Shown here piece after piece: positions 23,601 through 28,500 of a DNA stretch of 64,000 nt. The notes under the pieces are model-generated. The model searched no databases and was not told where the DNA came from. It was given only the letters and a program-made list of their open reading frames with translations. The stretch comes from Biomphalaria glabrata (lineage: Eukaryota > Mollusca > Gastropoda > Planorbidae), in the NCBI RefSeq assembly GCF_947242115.1, contig NC_074724.1, positions 33,326,505-33,390,504 of the forward strand, in the 5' to 3' direction. Every line of letters starts with the position of its first letter. Position 1 is the first letter of the stretch. The position numbers and the translations under genes were made by a program.

Positions 23601-23987
23601 ACTACACATTCAGCATCATCGACGCCAACAGATCCACCACAAATCTACAACAGCAAATCTCCACCACCACCAGAGAGCAACGCTAGAAAGCCGCACTTCT
23701 GTCCATGCTCCCCTAATTTCGTGGCCAACACCCAGTTCTCCGCGAAGCAGATGTCGCTGGTGAGAGACGCCATAAAGCGCAGCCTGACGGTTAACAAAAG
23801 CCAGATCTCAGCTTACACAAGAGAGAAGACGAGCACATGGGACAACAGGCCACACGCCACCATCATCGGAACCGCTGGTTTGGTCGCTTTGGGCGGCCTC
23901 CTCACCATCCTTCTGTTGCCTGATTTCGTAGCAGTGGCCAGTTGGGCTTTTATGTTAGCAAAAAATTTAATAGTTATAGTAAAATAA
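116..23987 (+). CDS. Membrane receptor-like protein: C-type lectin-like domain, IgGFc-binding-like ectodomain, mucin stalk, TM (12 exons; 5' end outside window)
   Basis: Twelve exons join without a phase conflict: 116-216, 1586-1679, 3990-4223, 7530-7613, 10406-10516, 11943-12091, 12678-12781, 13562-13697, 17386-17541, 18557-18872, 21628-21791 and 22920-23987, giving about 905 codons ending in TAA. The first three exons form a C-type lectin-like fold with GNCYLL, LAEFQEP and FLCQK landmarks. The middle exons carry short landmarks such as GVILQATNDVTVV and SSDKPIAVFVGKYL, which resemble the IgGFc-binding-protein N-terminal domain family. The last exon is a Ser/Thr-rich stalk followed by a hydrophobic segment and almost no cytoplasmic tail, so the protein is probably type I and displayed on the cell surface. 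The first exon starts in phase 1, so a signal-peptide exon must lie upstream. The role is inferred to be recognition or adhesion; no ligand can be deduced. Confidence 0.82.
232..280. repeat. Hairpin-ended dispersed repeat, fragment
   Basis: Contains TTACAAAGAGAG and CACACAAACTC, also found near 3170-3235, 35508-35545 and 53480-53540. Part of the first intron. The remainder of 281-1069 shows nothing identifiable. Confidence 0.45.
1070..1395 (+). mobile_element. CR1-like LINE 3' ends, two fragments in tandem
   Basis: Two successive copies of the LINE 3' terminus (matching 56560-56750 of the long copy) follow each other at about 1072-1190 and 1175-1395. The second ends in the family's ATAAGATAAGATA tail. 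Both are deeply 5' truncated. Confidence 0.85.
1586..1679 (+). CDS. Receptor exon b: central CTLD helix region
   Basis: Acceptor CTTCAACAG and donor GTAAAC bound a phase 0 to phase 1 exon of 31 codons plus one base. It encodes RSCESRNAMLAEF, matching the C-x-x-x-x-A-x-L-A pattern of helix 2 in C-type lectins. Its phases exactly bridge the flanking CTLD exons, which is the main support for the call. Confidence 0.82.
1735..1911 (+). mobile_element. CR1-like LINE 3' fragment
   Basis: Matches the last ~160 bp of the long LINE copy with many differences (GCTATTAGAGCATGG, TTAACATGCATGAC, ACGCGTAGGACGTAATC). It ends at a GATAAGAT tail followed by a long A tract at about 1912-1939. Confidence 0.8.
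1965..2155 (+). mobile_element. tRNA-derived SINE, family B
   Basis: Begins GCCTGGTCGTGCG and carries a B-box-like GAGGGTTCAAACCCT, then CATCCCCCGTCGTCCTGCG and GGAACATCCGAAACATG. Eight copies in the window share this order, with a tRNA-like head, an unrelated body and an A-rich tail. Confidence 0.75.
2915..3085 (+). mobile_element. SINE family B copy
   Basis: Shows TGCCTAGTCGTGCGG, GGTTCATACCC and GGAACATTCGAAACATG, with a C tract expanded in the middle. More diverged than the copy near 1965. The sequence between the two copies holds no recognised feature. Confidence 0.7.
3441..3627. mobile_element. hAT-type MITE (ends CAG(C/G)GGTTCTCAACC) with perfect 8-bp TSD
   Basis: Starts CAGCGGTTCTCAACC and ends GGTTGAGAACCCCTG, imperfect terminal inverted repeats. 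GTTTAAAC flanks both ends (3433-3440 and 3628-3635), an exact 8-bp target duplication as hAT elements make. One of five copies. Non-coding. Confidence 0.9.
3718..3905 (+). mobile_element. CR1-like LINE 3' fragment
   Basis: About 170 bp of the LINE 3' terminus, nearly identical to the long copy, from TTCTTCCCTAGTGCTAT to the ATAAGATAAGAT tail. It lies 85 bases before the receptor exon at 3990. Confidence 0.88.
3990..4223 (+). CDS. Receptor exon c: C-terminal half of CTLD
   Basis: Acceptor ACATCAG and donor GTAAGT bound a 234-bp phase 1 to phase 1 exon. KIFLGA stands in for the WIGL motif, VKFRWSS for the WxW strand and MFLCQK for the final F-x-C-E-K strand. Two of the four canonical cysteines are absent and no EPN or QPD calcium/sugar motif is seen. 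Confidence 0.85.
4806..4882. mobile_element. Short palindromic TTAA-flanked MITE
   Basis: Ends TTCCTCTCC and GGAGAGAAAGAGTTAA; interior reads AACTGACGATAC and GTGGTAAATAATTACGG. Inverted ends with TTAA at the termini suggest a piggyBac-type non-autonomous element. Related short copies lie at 17669 and 28422, longer ones at 16723, 17105, 48178 and 58405. Confidence 0.7.
5268..5500. repeat. 31-bp minisatellite, about 7 copies
   Basis: Unit approximates GTACCGGACTAACTTCACAC then TGGATTCTACT. It ends directly against the LINE copy at 5515. Degenerate between units. Confidence 0.85.
5515..7062 (+). mobile_element. CR1-like LINE, 5'-truncated degenerate copy
   Basis: Matches the long copy from about 55200 to its 3' end, in the same orientation, ending in ATAAGATAAGATA. 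The reverse transcriptase reading is interrupted by several stops and small indels, but FADD is still legible near 6205. No coding capacity is expected. Confidence 0.92.
7105..7350 (+). mobile_element. tRNA-derived SINE, family A
   Basis: Head CCATGGCTGAGTGGTTAAG is an A-box and GGGCTCGAATCTC a B-box; the body has GGCGGTTGGTCGTTGTGCTG and CATCATCTGC, ending TCTGAAAGGG. The best copy of this family is at 53037-53295. Confidence 0.82.
7530..7613 (+). CDS. Receptor exon d: linker into ectodomain
   Basis: Acceptor CTGTTTCAG and donor GTAGAT bound an 84-bp phase 1 to phase 1 exon. It encodes GAINTTYLAVLPTDD and HLSISTG. No domain was recognised in it alone; the matching phases of both neighbours support it. 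A poly-GTT tract lies just upstream. Confidence 0.68.
8430..8615. repeat. Dispersed AT-rich repeat (also at 35375-35560, inverted)
   Basis: Shares TGTAGTGAG(C/T)TAGATTTTG and TCATCTCAAGTT with the minus strand of 35375-35560. The region 7614-8429 before it shows nothing I can name. Confidence 0.5.
8690..8995 (-). repeat. Fragments of dispersed repeats (F family and LINE-tail A)
   Basis: 8815-8880 matches the F repeat at 18390 and 38700 (CACTGACCTGCAACGTCAC). 8935-8995 matches the minus-strand LINE tail A with CCCGTCCATTCTTT and CCATCGCTTTCT. Heavily decayed. Confidence 0.5.
9135..9290 (+). mobile_element. SINE family B copy
   Basis: B-box GGTTCAAACCCTGCC, then CTTCGGGAGGTTTGG and GGAACATCCGAAATATG followed by an A run. 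The tRNA-like head is poorly kept. Confidence 0.7.
9556..9688. repeat. Poly-G tracts
   Basis: Two G-rich runs, around 9556-9567 and 9672-9688. They could form quadruplexes or reflect assembly slippage. Otherwise 9291-9990 has no recognised feature. Confidence 0.5.
9995..10190 (-). mobile_element. LINE C-terminal tail fragment, type A
   Basis: Read on the minus strand it gives pieces of the R-x-R-Q-K-K...REEWRKTVDRSCVVPER pattern found at the end of many animal LINE reverse transcriptase proteins. Other pieces are at 12100, 48955, 51775 and 53325. Confidence 0.6.
10406..10516 (+). CDS. Receptor exon e: start of IgGFc-binding-like region
   Basis: Encodes GITFVYFYTRVTTGH, resembling the G-x-x-F-v-f-x-F opening strand of IgGFc-binding N-terminal domains. 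Donor GTAAAT follows 10516. Two acceptors are phase-compatible: CCCCAG before 10406 (chosen, because the branch-like CTAATTGAC is then about 20 bases upstream) and CATTAG before 10397, which would add three residues. Confidence 0.72.
10712..11018 (+). mobile_element. CR1-like LINE 3' fragment
   Basis: About 300 bp matching the long copy's 3' end, with an open frame encoding the last ~75 residues (ARTNLYKCSFFPSAF, RAWNGLPELARK) to a stop and the GATAAGATAAGATAA tail. Only 3' sequence is present. Confidence 0.9.
11700..11885 (+). mobile_element. SINE family B copy
   Basis: CATCCCCCGCAGCCCTGCG, GGAAGTTGGC and GAACGTTCGAAACATG match family B; the head GAGTGCCTAGG is degenerate. It lies about 60 bases before the receptor exon at 11943. 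11019-11699 has no named feature. Confidence 0.68.
11943..12091 (+). CDS. Receptor exon f: IgGFc-binding-like core strand
   Basis: Acceptor CCATGCAG and donor GTAAAA bound a phase 1 to phase 0 exon of 149 bp. It encodes GVILQATNDVTVVLHRQ, then SSLLLPM and TLYFVITS, the ASxDVTVxG...LPxDxLGxxYYV pattern of IgGFc-binding N-terminal domains. This is the most diagnostic exon for that family. Confidence 0.83.
12098..12300 (-). mobile_element. LINE C-terminal tail fragment, type A
   Basis: Matches the tail A family on the minus strand (GACCGACTTTCTCCATTCCT, GCCCGTCCATTATTT). It starts within about 10 bases of the exon f donor. Confidence 0.6.
12355..12500 (-). repeat. Dispersed repeat D, inverted partial copy
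   Basis: Reverse complement of about 30690-30835: GACAACACAAGAATCAA, GGTATCTCGAACAAGGG and GAAGCGGTGGT are shared. Downstream, 12565-12630 has a tRNA-like GCAGAGTGGTTAGTATG and GAGTTCGAT, a possible SINE head. Confidence 0.6.
12678..12781 (+). CDS. Receptor exon g
   Basis: Acceptor TTGTGACAG and a weaker donor GTTGGC bound a phase 0 to phase 2 exon. It encodes VVIAALLDGTDIS then LPTNLTYC. The donor is non-consensus, but the phase 2 end fits the next exon, where the split codon reads Ser. Confidence 0.72.
12963..13504. mobile_element. hAT-type MITE, long version
   Basis: Starts CAGGGGTTCTCAACC and ends GTTGAGAACCGCTG, same termini family as 3441-3627 but 542 bp with an AT-rich interior that the short copies lack. 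No open frame of note, and the flanks no longer match as a TSD. Confidence 0.85.
13562..13697 (+). CDS. Receptor exon h
   Basis: Phase 2 to phase 0 exon with acceptor TTATCTAG and donor GTACAA. It encodes QQYIRLDQLDFVVLD followed by SSDKPIAVFVGKYLK, matching the L-x-x-Y-x-x-x-Q and S-x-K-P-V-A-V-F-S-G strands of IgGFc-binding-like proteins. It directly precedes the 56-bp minisatellite intron. Confidence 0.82.
13755..16398. repeat. 56-bp minisatellite, about 47 units, each with a 3' splice-site-like motif
   Basis: The unit runs CTTTTCCCCTTACAG, CACCTCATGTGACTAAAG, ATGTTGTATTTTGATGTCTTAAT. Nearly every unit has a pyrimidine tract followed by TTACAG. Units are over 90% alike by eye; variants such as AAGAGACGCTCTTTTTCCC recur 231 bp apart, showing multi-unit duplication. 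It has stops in all three plus frames and lies wholly inside the receptor intron 13698-17385. Confidence 0.95.
16723..16977. mobile_element. Long TTAA-flanked MITE
   Basis: Begins TTAACTCCTTCTCTCC and ends GGAGAGATAGAGTTAA, about 250 bp, with interior CCCATTAAATTAA and GGCACGAATATATC shared with 17105-17352, 48178-48434 and 58405. Non-coding. Confidence 0.78.
17105..17353. mobile_element. Long TTAA-flanked MITE abutting receptor exon i
   Basis: Inverted copy relative to 16723: TTAACTCTTTATCTCC at the left, GGAGAGAAAGAGTTAA at the right. It ends about 33 bases before the exon at 17386. Confidence 0.78.
17386..17541 (+). CDS. Receptor exon i
   Basis: Acceptor GTTTTCCAG and donor GTAGGA bound 52 codons, phase 0 to 0. 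It encodes ASRNCFYYMATPMYAG and ICNGLYYFAEKEH, with two cysteines. The acceptor lies about 30 bases after the end of a TTAA-flanked MITE, so that element supplies the sequence around the likely branch point. Confidence 0.8.
17577..17606. repeat. (TA)n microsatellite
   Basis: About 15 TA dinucleotides right after exon i. Cruciform-prone and likely length-variable. Confidence 0.9.
17669..17752. mobile_element. Short TTAA-flanked MITE
   Basis: TTAACTCTTTCTCTCC to GGAGAGAAAGAGTTAA, about 84 bp, near-perfect inverted ends of 16 bp and TTAA at both edges. The best example of the short form. Confidence 0.82.
18375..18490 (+). repeat. Dispersed repeat F
   Basis: GGCCTGAACACTGACCTTC, AACGTCACAACCTGTGGGC and ACCAATAGCTCG match the minus strand of 38700-38826 and part of 8815-8880. 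17753-18374 holds a G tract and a GT run but no named feature. Confidence 0.6.
18557..18872 (+). CDS. Receptor exon j
   Basis: A 316-bp exon, phase 0 to 1, donor GTAAGT. It encodes SNSYIWSWVPQASTS, LPGNAFYRLQGELDN and AEIIYILSSDVSLID. Acceptor choice was decided by phase: TCTATAAG before 18557 keeps the frame after exon i, while the stronger-looking ATTTTAG seven bases later would break it. Confidence 0.78.
18955..19110 (-). mobile_element. SINE family A fragment
   Basis: Minus-strand copy of the family A body: TTTCAGACCTTGTGGTC, GGCAGATGATGTAATGG, AATGTCAGGTACCCATT and GGCGCCTAAAGATCAAG. The tRNA-like head is missing. Confidence 0.75.
19083..19460. repeat. Two tandem ~187-bp units
   Basis: GAGCTGGGTGGACTCAGAGG through TCATTCCGCCGAGTCGCTTA is repeated once from about 19270 with few changes. 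The left edge includes the SINE A end, so the duplication followed that insertion. Confidence 0.85.
19605..20530. repeat. 21-bp minisatellite
   Basis: Unit GAGGACATTGAAGATATTTAC, about 44 copies, with shorter units where a GACATGATATTTACGAG deletion form recurs. One plus frame reads EDIEDIY and another RTLKIFT, but in-frame stops (for example TAG near 19738) and unit-length changes break them. Intronic. Confidence 0.95.
20531..21195. repeat. 42-bp higher-order minisatellite derived from the 21-bp unit
   Basis: Alternating GACATTTTAGACATGTACTAG and GACATTGCAGACATGGTC(A/G)AG halves form 42-bp units, about 15 copies. Both halves keep the GAGGACATT...GA core of the neighbouring 21-bp array. Confidence 0.93.
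21478..21556 (+). mobile_element. LINE C-terminal tail fragment, type B
   Basis: Nearly the same as 45835-45900 (AAGACCAGCTT, CATAGAAGAGAGCACCTGG). Translates to KDQL...LADIEESTW, a LINE tail pattern. It sits about 70 bases before exon k. Confidence 0.65.
21628..21791 (+). CDS. Receptor exon k: last ectodomain strand
   Basis: Acceptor CTTTATCAG and donor GTAAGT bound 54 codons, phase 1 to 0. It encodes YGCTFNFSRGVHHIRLTNR and NCYLLGVTTVRMNTR, comparable to the G-x-Y-H-I...YG strands that close IgGFc-binding-like domains. Confidence 0.8.
22415..22810 (+). repeat. Dispersed repeat D
   Basis: AT-rich family ending in AACATGTACACATTTTTACC, CACACAGACAGAGTGAG. Related copies at 30650, 39455 and 51105. 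21792-22414 has only T-rich sequence. Confidence 0.55.
22920..23987 (+). CDS. Receptor terminal exon: mucin-like stalk and transmembrane segment
   Basis: Acceptor ATATTTAG starts a phase 0 exon of 355 codons plus TAA. The first ~240 residues are very rich in Ser and Thr, as expected of an O-glycosylated stalk, then a Pro-rich run and CPCSPNF. A segment with AIKRSLTVNKS and AYTREKTSTWDNRP precedes the hydrophobic stretch IIGTAGLVALGGLLTILLL. The Lys-Thr-Ser...Asp-x-Arg-Pro then Gly-rich TM arrangement recalls a C-terminal module I associate with many molluscan surface proteins; that link is from memory. Confidence 0.88.
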   Translation: MLISPELRRVPIHSPSAAATTSSTDCSTHLLLMSSQMGTTEVQSTFSNLMSEVSSEVTNDLKTYDISSAVKAFIPSTYISSLETETSETTIMGVALAYSSYLSLVSSDITSSAEFGPTDVTSFELHSSYLTSSDISSSLMISSGETSIIATTRIEKASSGLIVPSASTPMLTDVIVSDSHLAHSLESSSLIHLSLFTSATDPYTPSPTQSTNRHEASASTDAASRVSTTHSASSTPTDPPQIYNSKSPPPPESNARKPHFCPCSPNFVANTQFSAKQMSLVRDAIKRSLTVNKSQISAYTREKTSTWDNRPHATIIGTAGLVALGGLLTILLLPDFVAVASWAFMLAKNLIVIVK

Positions 23988-23997
23988 TTAGTAAAAT

Positions 23998-24122
23998 GTT
24001 GAACGTTTGGTCGCTTTGGGCGGCCTCCTCACGATCATTCTGTTACCTGATTTCGTAGCAGTGACCAGTTGGGCTTTTATGTTAGCAAAACAGTTAATAG
24101 TCATAGTAAAATAATTTGTAAA
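23998..24122 (+). pseudogene. Tandem duplicate of the receptor's last coding segment
   Basis: About 120 bp directly after the stop codon repeat the end of the terminal exon, from the GTCGCTTTGGGCGG region through the TM end and the AAAATAATT around the stop, with only a handful of substitutions. It lies 3' of the stop and so is probably 3' UTR. It keeps the TM reading in one frame. Confidence 0.85.
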
Positions 24123-24298
24123 ACATTTTTTAACTTGGTCTTGTCTGGGGAGTCAAATTGTCTGCTTATTGTGTAGAAACCTTCTTAACCAGCAAGGCAA
24201 GATGGTAACTTAGTACCCTGTCGGTAATTGTTGGTTTGCTGTAAGAAGTTTTATGATTCTCTGGATCTAGAACTAAAGAGTAACTAGAACTTTGGTCA

Positions 24299-24304
24299 AA
24301 TAAA
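24299..24304 (+). terminator. Candidate polyadenylation signal of receptor gene
   Basis: AATAAA lies about 310 bases after the stop codon at 23985-23987 and is the first canonical hexamer noted downstream. No transcript evidence is available. Confidence 0.4.
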
Positions 24305-24782
24305 TTACTGGGAATTCTAAACATTCAGTCCAATATGACTGACCACAATCTAATGTGATTGGCCACATTTAATATGATTGATTGAATGACCGTAGTCCAG
24401 TATGATTAATTAATTCCTATATGATTGACCACATTTCAATATGATTGATTGATTGATTGACCATCGTCCTATATGATTGACCACAATTAAGTTTGACAAA
24501 AGAGCATTTTAATATGATTGACCATATTTCAATATGGCTGATTGATTAAACGTAGTCCTATATGATTGACCACATTCGAATATGATTGACAACATTCCAA
24601 TATGATTGACCAAAGTCCAATATAAAATGATTGACCACAGTCCAGTATATTTGACCACATACCAATTTTACAAAAGAGTATTTTAATATGATTGACCACA
24701 TCTCATTTTGATTGATTGACAACAGTCCAATACGGCTGCCCACATTCCAATATGATTTACTAAATTCCATTTTGATTGTGGC
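24305..24782. repeat. Degenerate ~20-27 bp satellite
   Basis: Repeats of ATATGATTGACCACA(T/G)TCCA with variable spacing and many changes. Older than the other arrays. It lies downstream of the receptor stop. Confidence 0.85.
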
Positions 24783-24784
24783 TC

Positions 24785-25065
24785 CTTGCCCTCAGACAAC
24801 ACCGCCTGTGCTGGCTCAGACATGTTCACTGCATGGAGGACAATCCCGAAAGTCATTCTTTACAGGGAAACTCGCGTCAGGCTCCGTTACGTGGAGGTAA
24901 TCAAACAGCACCTTAACAGCGAACATTGATACTGACCATTGGGAAGACATAGGCCTAGACCGCACTGCGTGGAGAGAGACAGTGACCAAGAAAGCTATGG
25001 ACAGCGAGAAAACATGGGCCTCAGCTCTGGAGGAAAAGCGTGCCATACGAAATAATGGCTGACTC
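24785..25065 (+). mobile_element. LINE C-terminal tail fragment
   Basis: Plus-strand pieces read LRQHRLCWLRHVHCMED then, in a shifted frame, DTDHWEDIGLDRTAWRETV and SALEEKRAIRN. This is the L-R-W-x-G-H-V-x-R-M...W-E-D-x-A-x-D-R-x-x-W-R tail of animal non-LTR reverse transcriptases. Frameshifted and truncated. Confidence 0.75.
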
Positions 25066-25477
25066 TTCTATTACCAAAAGCAAAAGCCACATTAACCAGC
25101 GATATATGTAGACAGGAGTGTTTCTCCTAAGTAGGGCTCCACAGTAACATGAACAATGTGTTCAACGAGATGAAATTTGTTGTTCTACGATTGTAGGAAG
25201 CCAACAAAAAAAATGTCATAGAGGAGATAGGGAAACAATTGGACATCAAATGCTTCCAAACCTGTACACGGTCAACGTATGTTAGTGATACGATCCGAAA
25301 GTTCTTGAAGTAATAACCTTCTCACTAATAGTGAAAGCGAATTCGCGCTTATTCAGACTGCTTCACCAGATCGTCAATGCTAACCAATCTCCAAGTTGTC
25401 ATGGCTTTTTCTAGTAAATTAGGAGCATTGGACTTGAGTTTTACAGATCGTAAAGAATAGCGAACTTACTCTCCAAG

Positions 25478-25783
25478 CAAGGCCGGCCTATGATAATGGG
25501 TCCCAAATGAAATTTGAAAATAATCCATAAAAAGAAACAGCAAAAAAAATAAAATTACTCAATTTATTAAAAACCTGCCCGTCTATGTCTAAATTGACAA
25601 ATAAATAAAATTCTTATATCAGTAGAGACAGAGTTTGACTAATGATAGTCATGGTGTTCTATGTTTGAGATCTGATCCAAGATTCGAGATTTTTTTATCT
25701 ACAATTTTGTTTTAGTCCTATGCAGGGCACTCACCAATTTGGGACTCTATGCGGCTTCCTAGCTTGCCCTTTTGTCGGCCCTG
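25478..25783. mobile_element. hAT-type MITE (GGCCGGCC ends)
   Basis: Starts CAAGGCCGGCCTATG and ends TGTCGGCCCTG, with CTCCAAG and CTCCAGG flanking as an approximate TSD. Same terminal family as 30115, 43526, 61213 and 61819. 25066-25477 has nothing recognised. Confidence 0.65.
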
Positions 25784-26309
25784 CTCCAGGATTTCATGAC
25801 TTGTTCCAGTAAATTAAGAGATCGTGTTTATGCACCTTAGAGTTTAGCTTTATACGCTGGTAGCGTACTAGATACTGCTAATATTTTTACTAATAGAATC
25901 TGTTTCTTAAAAAGGAGCTGCGCCTATTAAGGTAGTACACTATAGATGTGAGTGTATTTGTTTATCTGTTCATGTCCCCAATCATCGTCTCGGTTTGGAT
26001 ATAATATTTCTTTCGTAATAGCAAAGAACTAACTTTAATGTTTTGTTTTTTTATTCTGTGTTTTTATGTTTTGATTTTAGTTGCATTTGATATGCATAGT
26101 TTTAATTTTTGTAAAGACTTTTTTTTTATGATTTGCATGCTGCAGTGTTTGGGGTTTTTTTTTTTTAGGAATTTTATGTTAAATATTGTTTTATTTGATG
26201 TTTCTGTTGTGTTTTTTTTGTTGAGTGTGTATTTGTTTTATTTTGTTCCTATTTATGTCATTTTGTTTTTATATCAGAACCAAAAATGCATTTATTCTGT
26301 ACAACAAGT
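25784..26309. other. No recognised feature; T-rich
   Basis: Very T-rich from 26035 to 26280, which opens a low-complexity Phe-rich frame that I do not believe is coding. Confidence 0.5.
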
Positions 26310-26608
26310 AAAGTAGCTATAATACATAAAACACTAAACTATAATTGACACATAGAAAATCAAAACTAATGAAATACTCAGAAAGACACTAAGATAACAA
26401 AACATTGATCATTCCATACGCTGGAACAAATTCGTACAAGTGCTCCTTCTTCCCCAGTGCCATTAAAGAATGGAATGGGTTGCCTGAATCAGCCAGGTAA
26501 ATCAACGACATGGCAGAGTTTAACTCATTGATTAACATGCATGACTAGATTGACATATGAAATTCTTTTTTTGACGTAACGTCTGTAATATATGAGATAA
26601 GATAATAG
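26310..26608 (+). mobile_element. CR1-like LINE 3' fragment, older
   Basis: Matches the long copy's last ~290 bp with many changes (CATAAAACACTAAACTATAA, GGAATGGGTTGCCTGAA), ending GAGATAAGATAATAGAT. 26609-27101 after it is AT-rich with no feature. Confidence 0.85.
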
Positions 26609-27101
26609 ATAAAGAAATCTTAGAAAAAAAAAATAACTGGTTAAAACTTCATTTATTGCAAAAGAAACAAAACTTGAATGATGGCCATTTTTAACACGAG
26701 TAGCGCATCCTGTTCTAAGAGACATAACTCGTATCTATCTTTATCAGTAATCGTTACAAAAATAAATACAGTTTTTTCCCTTTGTTACTTGCAAAATATA
26801 TTTAGAAATGAGATCTTTCTCTTTATGCCAACTTTTGTTTTACAATTTTTTTTCTTCTGTATACTCTCAATAAATAACCATTTAGAACAACAGTGTAGAT
26901 GGTACATAAAAACATAACTTAAATAATTATAATCATATGACATATATGAGTTTGTATCAACAATGTAGGCGTCGTTAAACTTTGATAACTGAATTTTTTT
27001 TTTTAATATGTATATTAATGTATGCAATACACAAGAAACAATCAAGGTATTATCACTAACTATATCAAATAGGTATGACCTAGTTAGAATACAAATATAA
27101 C

Positions 27102-27254
27102 CAGTGGCGTAGCTAGGGTGGAGGAGGAGGGGGAAAATCTACCCCCCCCCTGGCCCCCACTTGAGAGGGACCCCCAAATGAGTGTTGTTTACATTAAATA
27201 TTACGCTAAAGGCAGGAGCCCCCAAATGATGGAAAATTCCTGACTACGCCCCTG
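27102..27254. mobile_element. hAT-type MITE (CAGTGGCGTAGC ends)
   Basis: Starts CAGTGGCGTAGCTAGGG and ends CTGACTACGCCCCTG, 153 bp. AATATAAC and CACATAAC flank it as a 6-of-8 TSD. A distinct terminal family from the TTCTCAACC and GGCCGG groups. Confidence 0.8.
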
Positions 27255-27284
27255 CACATAACACAGCCAGCCTTATATGACTAA

Positions 27285-27450
27285 GTTTGTTTGTTTTACA
27301 TGTTTCGGATGTTCCTTCAGAGTTCAAGAGAATCTACTATCTAGTCCAAACCTCCCGCAGGATGACAGGGGCGTGAACCCTGGACCATCGAGACAACCGA
27401 ACGACAGTCCAGCGCGCATACCGCACGACCAGGCAGACATCCAGTTATGC
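27285..27450 (-). mobile_element. SINE family B copy
   Basis: Minus-strand copy: CATGTTTCGGATGTTCCTTC, CCTCCCGCAGGATGACAGG and CAGCGCGCATACCGCACGAC. The head is better kept than in most copies. Confidence 0.78.
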
Positions 27451-27914
27451 TGGATGAAAATGAAAGTTAATGCCTTCTAGTCCAAATATTAGTCTGTATT
27501 CGTTCTGCCAAAATTTTAATGGCAAATTGTCTAGAATGTAAGTAGTTTAGTAAAAATAATGTGCCAGGTACAAGCTGCCATAGTAGGCCATGATAAAGTA
27601 GTCGGTAAATCAAATAGACAAGAATCCTCAAGATAGATAAGTCAACTCCCAGCAGACAAGGTAGATACATAAGAGATAGGCCAGATTTAAGGTAGGGCAG
27701 GTGGGGATACTGCTCCGGGGACTCCACACTAGAGATGAAAATAGAATTTCGATGGGTCAAAAACTTTTACTTTTTTTTTTTAATTATTTGAACATTTTCC
27801 CTCATTTTTACTGACACTACTTTAAATCTTACAACTGGCAACACTGTCGTGGCTAAGACGTGTCTGCTTATAGTGTGCTTGAAATATAGGCCCATAAATG
27901 CAGCTTCGGATTTA

Positions 27915-28290
27915 GGGCAGTGCTTCTACGTAGGGCCTTACGCTCCACAAACTCAAAACTGATTTTTTTTTTTAAATCTATATAAATATGTTTTTTTAGC
28001 GGTCCAAAAGTTCTTGAATTTTCTGCCTCGTATCCTTCCCAATTAGCTCTACTATAGTACCAGTTTCGTGGCTCTTTGGTGGTCTTGGTGTTGATTTTAG
28101 AAAGAGTGACAGTCAGTAATATTGGAAGGTGGTCACTACCAATATCGCCTAGTACTTGATAAGTTATGACAGATTCTAAGTTAGCAGAGACTAAAGAAAG
28201 ATCTGGTCTGCTAGCATGCAGAAGAGTAGGAGGAGAGTGTTTGTTTTGCAAAACAAAAAGCTTAGTAGAATTGCACAAGGTCATGGACTT
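27915..28290 (-). mobile_element. LINE endonuclease-domain fragment
   Basis: The minus strand encodes ASRPDLSLVSANLES then GDIGSDHLPILLTV and NWYYSRANWEGYE. S-D-H-x-P-I is the catalytic C-terminus of the APE-type endonuclease in non-LTR elements, and the following R-x-N-W resembles the linker of Jockey/I-group LINEs. It is not the CR1-like family above. 27451-27914 shows nothing else. Confidence 0.72.
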
Positions 28291-28420
28291 TTTTACCAGA
28301 CATTAAAAACGATATAAATATGTTTTTAAATAAAAGACGGAAAATGAGATGAAATGTACAAGTGCTCGCATTTCTTTCTACTAAAAATATGGCAAGCTTT
28401 TAGATGTAAGTATTATTATT

Positions 28421-28500
28421 AACTCTTTCTCTCCGTAATTCTTTACCACATTGTGGTGGAATCAACGTTGGTATCGTCAGTTAGGAGAGAATGAGTTAAC
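28421..28500. mobile_element. Short TTAA-flanked MITE
   Basis: TTAACTCTTTCTCTCCG to AGGAGAGAATGAGTTAA with CAACGTTGGTATCGTCAG inside; inverse orientation to 4806 and 17669. Confidence 0.8.

Noticed and set aside
26038-26316. Phe-rich membrane-protein-like frame
   Set aside because: T-rich low complexity that runs toward a LINE fragment; no signal of selection or splicing.
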